Below are positions 59,765 to 64,000 of a stretch of 64,000 bases of DNA, piece after piece. Numbering within the stretch: the first letter of the stretch is position 1; every line of letters begins with the position of its first letter. The notes beneath the pieces were generated by a model. The model worked only from the letters and a program-made list of their open reading frames with translations. It did no database searches and had not been told where the DNA came from. Origin of the DNA: Hanleya hanleyi (taxonomy: Eukaryota; Mollusca; Polyplacophora; Lepidopleurida; Hanleyidae); assembly GCA_036873755.1 (NCBI GenBank), contig JAVTVY010020251.1, positions 19,293 through 83,292 on the forward strand, in the 5' to 3' direction. A program made the position numbers and the translations under genes.

Positions 59765-60352
59765 ATGAACACGGTGCATCCGTCTCTGAACACAGCGTCT
59801 TCCAAAACGCGCAAAGTGCAAGTAGGCTTTGGTGTACTAGTGCTAACCCTGCTGAGTGTGTTGTACGGAGGTGTGTTTTACGACGTAGCCTATGTCAGCA
59901 CGTTACTTAACCAACTGAGAACACCAGCCATCAGTGAAACCGGTCTACAGAGAGCACCAGTGGTATCCAGCCCAGTCACCACCACCGCCACACCCCGTGT
60001 ACAAGCCACAACGAGTGTAAGCTCCACACTTACACCAAGAACACCCACTACGTCTGAAGACCCACCGGATTTCATACCTCACAGTGAACCGACAACGACG
60101 ACCACCCACGTTGTACCCATCACCACCATCATCATCCCTGAACGTGAACAGACAACGACAACCGACGTTGTGCTCACCACCACTCCAGTTCACTCGTACC
60201 AAATTTACAAGAGCGGGTTACCACGACAGCGGATACACCTCCAACCATGGACCCTCGGTGGCAGCATCCCTTCACCTGCGTCATCGCAGGACCGACGGGC
60301 TCCGGCAAAACGCATTTCGTCAGGAAGCTCCTCGAACACGCCGACAGCATGA
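59765..60352 (+). CDS. Single-pass membrane protein with mucin-like Thr/Pro-rich domain
   Basis: 195 residues: a short basic N-terminus (SKTRKVQ), one hydrophobic segment at about 20-45 (FGVLVLTLLSVLYGGVFY), then a Thr/Ser/Pro-rich stretch at about 65-140 (TTTATPRVQATTSVSS) suited to O-glycosylation, as in a type II membrane protein. The last 35 codons overlap the start of the ATPase in another frame and are rich in R, S and P, so the real end may be nearer 60,220 if there is a frame change. Not recognised as a known family. Confidence 0.55.
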   Translation: MNTVHPSLNTASSKTRKVQVGFGVLVLTLLSVLYGGVFYDVAYVSTLLNQLRTPAISETGLQRAPVVSSPVTTTATPRVQATTSVSSTLTPRTPTTSEDPPDFIPHSEPTTTTTHVVPITTIIIPEREQTTTTDVVLTTTPVHSYQIYKSGLPRQRIHLQPWTLGGSIPSPASSQDRRAPAKRISSGSSSNTPTA

Positions 60353-60930
60353 TCACTCCACCCATTGCCAGAGTCGTGTGGTGTTACGGAGAATGGCAGG
60401 AAGCGTATGCAGCAATGCCCCACATCACGTTCGTGGAAGGCCTACCTAACCTGGCCGATTTGGAACCCGACACCTTGGTGGTTCTGGATGATCTCATGGC
60501 GGAGACGGATGCGCGGGTCACCCAACTCTTTACCAAAGGCAGCCATCATCGACGGCTCAGCATCATCTACATTGTGCAGAATCTGTTCAGTAAAAACAAA
60601 GAACATCGGAACATCAGCTTAAATGCCCACTACATGGTGGTCTTCAAAAACCCGAGAGATACCACTCAACTGCTGCACCTGGCGAGACAGATGTATCCCG
60701 GCCGCACACCGTTTGCATTGGAAGCCTTTAAAGATGCCACAACCCCTCAGCACGGGTATATGCTCTTCGACCTGAAGCAAACCACCCCGACCACCTTCGA
60801 CTACGGACCGGCATCTTTCCCGGAGAGACTCACCACGTGTACATGCAAAAATAATGTAAACACACCTACAGTGGCTCCCCCAGCTGGGGTGTGTGTGTGT
60901 TTTGATGATGGGGATAATAAAAAAGAATGA
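60247..60930 (+). pseudogene. FtsK/HerA-type genome-packaging ATPase, 3' frame change
   Basis: Walker A GPTGSGKT at residues 15-22, VVWCYGEWQEAY at 43-54, Walker B LVVLDDLM at 77-84, SHHRRLSIIYIVQN at 99-112 and the family block SLNAHYMVVFKNPRDT. This enzyme pumps viral DNA into the capsid. The open frame runs to 60,930, but from about 60,785 the family-like C-terminus (LRLRTGIFPGE) is in another frame that ends at TAA 60,852-60,854, before the 3' hairpin, so a one-base loss near 60,783-60,790 is likely and the last 45 residues of the long frame are spurious. ATG 60,247 lies inside the preceding frame; no separate TATA box is seen. Confidence 0.88.
60860..60921 (+). terminator. 3' hairpin and poly(A) signal after the ATPase
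   Basis: ACACACC (60,860-60,866) pairs with GGTGTGT (60,888-60,894) around GGCTCCCCCAGCTGGG; AATAAA follows at 60,916-60,921. The loop core is the same as in the ZnF-PolN 3' modules. Confidence 0.65.
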
Positions 60931-60965
60931 ATACCACAGCAGGATTGATTTTTTGTCTCTGAAGT

Positions 60966-60972
60966 AGATAAA
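60966..60972 (+). promoter_or_regulatory. TATA-like box of the first late gene
   Basis: GATAAAAAG, about 45 bp before ATG 61,011. Weaker match than the early promoters. Confidence 0.4.
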
Positions 60973-61010
60973 AAGAGCAGAATTGTGGGTTCTAGCATTA
61001 GTTGTACAGG

Positions 61011-61352
61011 ATGTCTGCGCGAGTACGGAAGCACGCTCCTACGCTCCTTGTATTGAAGACGGCCCCACCCGAGTTAGTCCGAACCATTGTACGCGGTGCG
61101 GACCCTGCTCTCGTGTGCTGTCTGTGCGAGATTGGACTCAATATCTTAAAAGGCAACGTACCACTGACTCCGCCTCAGAAGACCAAGTTGGCCAAGCATA
61201 AGACAGGTCTAAGAACCTTAGTCCAGAAGCGAGTGTCTCAAACACAAAAGAAAAAGGTGTTACAGCAAGGCGGATTTCTCGGGGCCATCTTAGCACCGTT
61301 GGCCGCTTCCGTGTTGGGTCCAGTATTGGGTGGACTCTTCGGCCGACAATGA
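61011..61352 (+). CDS. Small basic protein with hydrophobic glycine-rich tail (Polinton conserved)
   Basis: 113 residues from ATG 61,011. The middle part (ILKGNVPLTPPQKTKLAKHK, LRTLVQKRVSQTQKKKVLQQ) is basic and helical; residues about 90-113 (GGFLGAILAPLAASVLGPVL) form a hydrophobic, glycine-rich tail. From family memory this pattern is a conserved small Polinton protein, possibly a minor virion protein resembling adenovirus membrane-active or core peptides; the role is unproven. Its stop overlaps the next ATG as ATGA. Confidence 0.75.
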   Translation: MSARVRKHAPTLLVLKTAPPELVRTIVRGADPALVCCLCEIGLNILKGNVPLTPPQKTKLAKHKTGLRTLVQKRVSQTQKKKVLQQGGFLGAILAPLAASVLGPVLGGLFGRQ

Positions 61353-62123
61353 ACCACACGAAAAAAATGTTCCTCGTCGAATCTCGGCTGCTTCAAAACC
61401 TCCAATCGCCCTACCCTGTCCCTTCTACGGTGAAGACGATAAACACCCTCGATGGAGAAATGCAACAGATCTTACAGAGACCGGGGTTAAGCGATAGTGA
61501 GAAAGTACAACGGTACAATGAGACGCTTCAGCGGTACATGACGTTCATGGACCAATACAAAACCCTCTGCTCCAGCACCACCACCATCACCACGTGACAC
61601 ACCGCCGACCTCAGCACCGCTCCAACAGCCGGGTGGAGTACCTTCCACAGCCCCACAGTGGGTCGAAGACGAAGTCCTGAAGAGTGTACCTGCCTCGTTC
61701 AAGAAACAAGCTGGCCTGGTATTACAACGGATGAAACAGAATCCTAACATGACTTGGAATGATAAAGACGAACTCCTGGTACAGAATCAGGTGGTCCCCG
61801 GGACCCACATGACGGATTTAGTGAATGACCTGATGCGTCAACGCAGGACGCACACGAATCCTCGAGGATGGGAGGTCTTCGCTCAAGGCTTGAAAGACAT
61901 GCATGTACCACAGGAATTGATGGGCAACCCTCAGCGCTGGGCCTTTATGCAGAATGTGAGTACACCACCAGAACCCTGGGAACCGGAGTCACCTCCCACA
62001 TCACCACCACGGCGGGCACCTACGTTTTCACCCCTTTTACCACGCCACCCCCTGCAACCACCAAGAGCTAAATCACCGCCACCATCACGACGATTAGCGC
62101 CCAAGGCCTGGGAGAAGTATTAA
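61349..62123 (+). pseudogene. Conserved Polinton structural-type protein, one frame change
   Basis: The first frame (61,349-61,597) has PVPSTVKTINTLDGEMQQIL and LSDSEKVQRYNETLQRYMTF. After about 61,556-61,562, an AAAACCC stretch, the frame to the right becomes a proline-rich linker and then WNDKDELLVQNQVVPGTHMTDL, PRGWEVFAQGLKDM and a Pro-rich basic tail ending at 62,123. Both halves belong together in related Polintons from family memory, and the linker composition is continuous, so one base has been gained or lost. It is probably a minor virion component; it has no recognised enzyme motif. Confidence 0.75.
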
Positions 62124-62125
62124 AA
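62118..62125 (+). promoter_or_regulatory. TATA-like box of the penton gene
   Basis: TATTAAAA overlaps the stop codon of the preceding gene (62,121-62,123), 39 bp before ATG 62,157. Confidence 0.4.
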
Positions 62126-62156
62126 CCAACAGCAGCAGCAGGACAGCTCAGTCATC

Positions 62157-62945
62157 ATGTTTTACCTCACCCTACCCAGTAACAGCTCGGCTGATGTGTT
62201 TCCTGACAACACCTTGACCAAGTACGTGACCCAGTTACCACAACCGTTGCATTTACCGGGACGCTGGGAATGTGGACTCGTGGATATCCAATACCCTTAC
62301 TCGTGGTACAACGTGCGAGCCAATGAAGTATGGTACGAGGTGACCTACGAAGGACAAGAAACTCGACTCAAAATACCTGAAGGTCAATACGATACCCCCA
62401 AGGAGTTCATGGGTGGACTGAGAAGTCTGATGCATTATAAGTCTCTACGAGACGTCACGAATACTTCAAAACCCATCAAATCTTTCCCCTTCAAAAATCA
62501 TGTGGACTTCGATTACAACGCATACAACGACAAGGCCAATCTCACGCTCAGCCCCAACGTGAGTGTCGAACTCAGTGCTACCCTACAGCAAATGCTGGGT
62601 TTCAATTACCAGGGGTACGCTGGCCCCACTGGCGAGATAGGCCACATCCCGATGGACATGCGTGGTGGTATGTATGGCCTGTACGTCTACTCGGACGTGG
62701 TCGATGCACACATTGTCGGCGACAGCAACGTACCTCTACTGCGCGTCTGCCCGGTGAAAGGCACGTATGGCGCTCAAGTCACCCACAGTTTCAGGCATAT
62801 CGTGTATCTACCGGTCAGTCAGACTGATATTAGCTCCATCGTCATCGATATAAGAGACGACACGGGACGACCGGTGGCATTCGAACGAGGAAAAGTGGTG
62901 CTGACACTTCATTTCCGTCAAGTCCGAGCGGTTCACTTTGCATAA
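62157..62945 (+). CDS. Penton (minor capsid) protein, single jelly-roll type
   Basis: 262 residues, intact. It begins FYLTLPSNSSADVFPDNTLTKYVTQLPQ and WECGLVDIQYPYSWYNV, the hallmark start of Polinton penton proteins, continues with a beta-rich body (YEGQETRLKIPEGQYDTPKEF, LSATLQQMLGF, MYGLYVYSDVVDAHIVGD) and ends VVLTLHFRQV. The length fits the family. It would occupy the capsid vertices. ATG 62,157 is the first in frame and follows a TATA-like box. Its TAA shares one base with the next ATG (TAATG). Confidence 0.9.
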   Translation: MFYLTLPSNSSADVFPDNTLTKYVTQLPQPLHLPGRWECGLVDIQYPYSWYNVRANEVWYEVTYEGQETRLKIPEGQYDTPKEFMGGLRSLMHYKSLRDVTNTSKPIKSFPFKNHVDFDYNAYNDKANLTLSPNVSVELSATLQQMLGFNYQGYAGPTGEIGHIPMDMRGGMYGLYVYSDVVDAHIVGDSNVPLLRVCPVKGTYGAQVTHSFRHIVYLPVSQTDISSIVIDIRDDTGRPVAFERGKVVLTLHFRQVRAVHFA

Positions 62946-63351
62946 TGAAGGTGCTTTATCAATGCCATACAGCCAGTTACGTCGATCATTACACCAAACA
63001 GGCCGGGGGTAACTTTCCTGTCTTTGCGGGTACACGCATGCAACGAGGCCATGGACTGGGGAACATACTCGGGAGCATCGTCAAAACGTTCCTGCCCTTG
63101 GTGACGCGTGGGGTCAAAGCGATCGGCAAACAAGCGGTGCGCAGTGGACTGCAAGTGGCCGGTGATGTCTTGGGGGTACGGCACCCAAAGAATCCTTGAA
63201 ACGGCGGGCCAAAGAAGCGGGAGGCGTCTTGGTGGCCAAAGCACAACGCACCGTAGGAAATAAAAGAGCTGCCCCACCGAGACCACGCACCAGTCGACGA
63301 CCGACCCAGCGACGACGCACATCGAAGAAGACCAAGGATATCTTTTCTTAA
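62945..63351 (+). pseudogene. Basic virion-type protein, one frame change in a G run
   Basis: The first part (62,945 to about 63,172) has YTKQAGGNFPVFAGTRMQRG, HGLGNILGSIVKTFLPLV and a GVKAIGKQAVRSGLQVAGDVLG segment, typical of a small glycine-rich Polinton protein. After the G run at 63,172-63,176 the sensible frame shifts by one base and encodes an Arg/Lys-rich tail (RPRTSRRPTQRRRTSKKTK) ending at TAA 63,349-63,351. The unshifted frame ends at 63,199. A DNA-condensing or membrane-active minor virion protein is likely, by analogy. Confidence 0.75.
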
Positions 63352-63353
63352 AG

Positions 63354-64000
63354 ATGGCTTTCATCCATGCCCAGTCGTGTCCTTCTACCAACAGTGAATT
63401 TGATTTATGGACCGTCCCACCTACTCAGACCAGTGCCGAAGAGGGTCAATGGGTAGAACATCTGCCCCTTTCCAGCATTACAGCCACAGGCCCCATTGAA
63501 TTCACCATCACCAACGCAGATACGACCTACCTGGATTTAGCCCATACGTACCTGTGTATGTGAAAGCTAAAATCACCAATAAAGATGGGACAGCCCTGAA
63601 AGCAGATGCACCCGTGGGTCCAGTGAATCTCTGGCTTCATTCGCTATTCCAGCAAGTGGATATAGCCCTGAGTGATAAACTGGTGAGCGCCTCGACGAGC
63701 ACGTACCCGTACCGAGCCTACATCGAAACACTGTTATCCTACGGGCGTGACGCTAAAAAGTCGTATTTGACAGCCCCGTTGTTCTACCGAGATACCCCAG
63801 GCAACATGGAAGCGAGTCCTGATAACGCCGGCTATACGGAGAGAGTGGATGCCACAGCAGAGAGTCACTCGGTCGATATAATGGGACGTCTGCATGCGGA
63901 CTTATTCATGCAGGACCGATACCTCTTGAATGGAGTACCTGTCAAAATACGACTAGTGCGCGCAACGCCTGCGTTCGCCTTGATGGCCGCGAATGAGGAC
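63354..64000 (+). pseudogene. Polinton major capsid protein (double jelly-roll), 5' part, frame-broken
   Basis: ATG 63,354 opens a frame with SCPSTNSEFDLWTVPPTQTS and IEFTITNADTTYLDLA, the start of the Polinton double jelly-roll capsid family, which is annotated in many animal genomes as F54H12.2-like protein. It stops at TGA 63,561-63,563, but an overlapping frame from about 63,557 continues to the window edge with family-like sequence (ITNKDGTALKAD, VNLWLHSLFQQVDIAL, YPYRAYIETLLSYG). An extra TG-type dinucleotide near 63,553-63,557 explains the break. The gene is incomplete at the right edge. Confidence 0.88.

Noticed and set aside
60855..60930. C-terminal tail of the ATPase as read in the long frame
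   Set aside because: It covers the hairpin and poly(A) module, whereas a family-like C-terminus ends in another frame at 60,854.

Overview
The window looks like eukaryotic, probably molluscan (gastropod-like), repeat-rich DNA that has been repeatedly colonised by Polinton/Maverick-type (adintovirus-like) virus-transposons. Reasons: a Polinton gene cassette (chromodomain integrase, packaging ATPase, penton, major capsid) at the right edge; a 5S-rRNA-derived SINE ending in an ACTC-rich tail; fragments of several non-LTR retrotransposons; tandem arrays and fold-back elements; and no recognisable host protein-coding gene. The host assignment is an inference; the Polinton assignment is well supported by the proteins.

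Layout. (A) <1-7,945: an element with inverted arms of at least 2.2 kb, each carrying about 40 copies of a 21-bp satellite, enclosing two tandem genes for a three-C2H2-finger protein with a conserved C-terminal domain (called ZnF-PolN here because the C-terminal part resembles the region before the polymerase domain of Polinton PolB). (B) about 7,980-15,400: a second, more decayed relative whose left end is fused to the right end of A and tandemly duplicated (6,661-10,352); inside are a broken ZnF-PolN gene, the same satellite, and a truncated ZnF-PolN copy in inverted orientation. 15,420-20,566: a degenerate array, a LINE 3' fragment and featureless AT-rich DNA. (E) 20,567-31,000: a 10.4-kb fold-back element around a tandem array that switches orientation. 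31,000-41,150: intergenic DNA, SINEs, a 3.4-kb inverted-repeat element and a short fold-back MITE. 41,515-45,232: a 25-bp minisatellite plus unique sequence, duplicated at 51,088-54,441. 47,870-49,300: LINE fragments. (C) 49,420-51,088: one end of another Polinton-like element with a deleted zinc-finger/ATPase gene. (D) 54,442->64,000: the most complete Polinton.

Element D. Its left end carries NRF-1-, CRE- and YY1-like sites. Then come ZnF-PolN (minus strand) and, divergently, a tail-anchored small protein, two paralogous PC4-like proteins, a DDE integrase with chromodomain, a mucin-like membrane protein, the packaging ATPase, a small basic hydrophobic protein, a structural protein, the penton, a basic virion-type protein and the major capsid protein, which runs off the window. 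Most early genes have their own TATA box about 45-60 bp before the ATG; the late genes are packed with overlapping start/stop codons. At least five genes are broken (integrase nonsense codon; frame changes in ATPase, 61.3-62.1 kb gene, 62.9-63.35 kb gene and capsid), while the penton is intact, so this is a recently decayed copy or a copy with assembly indels.

The most interesting system is the set of short elements (A, B) that seem to have lost all virion and integration genes but kept and duplicated ZnF-PolN, together with its promoter, iteron-like repeats and a 3' hairpin/poly(A) module shared with D. They look like non-autonomous satellites of the Polinton.
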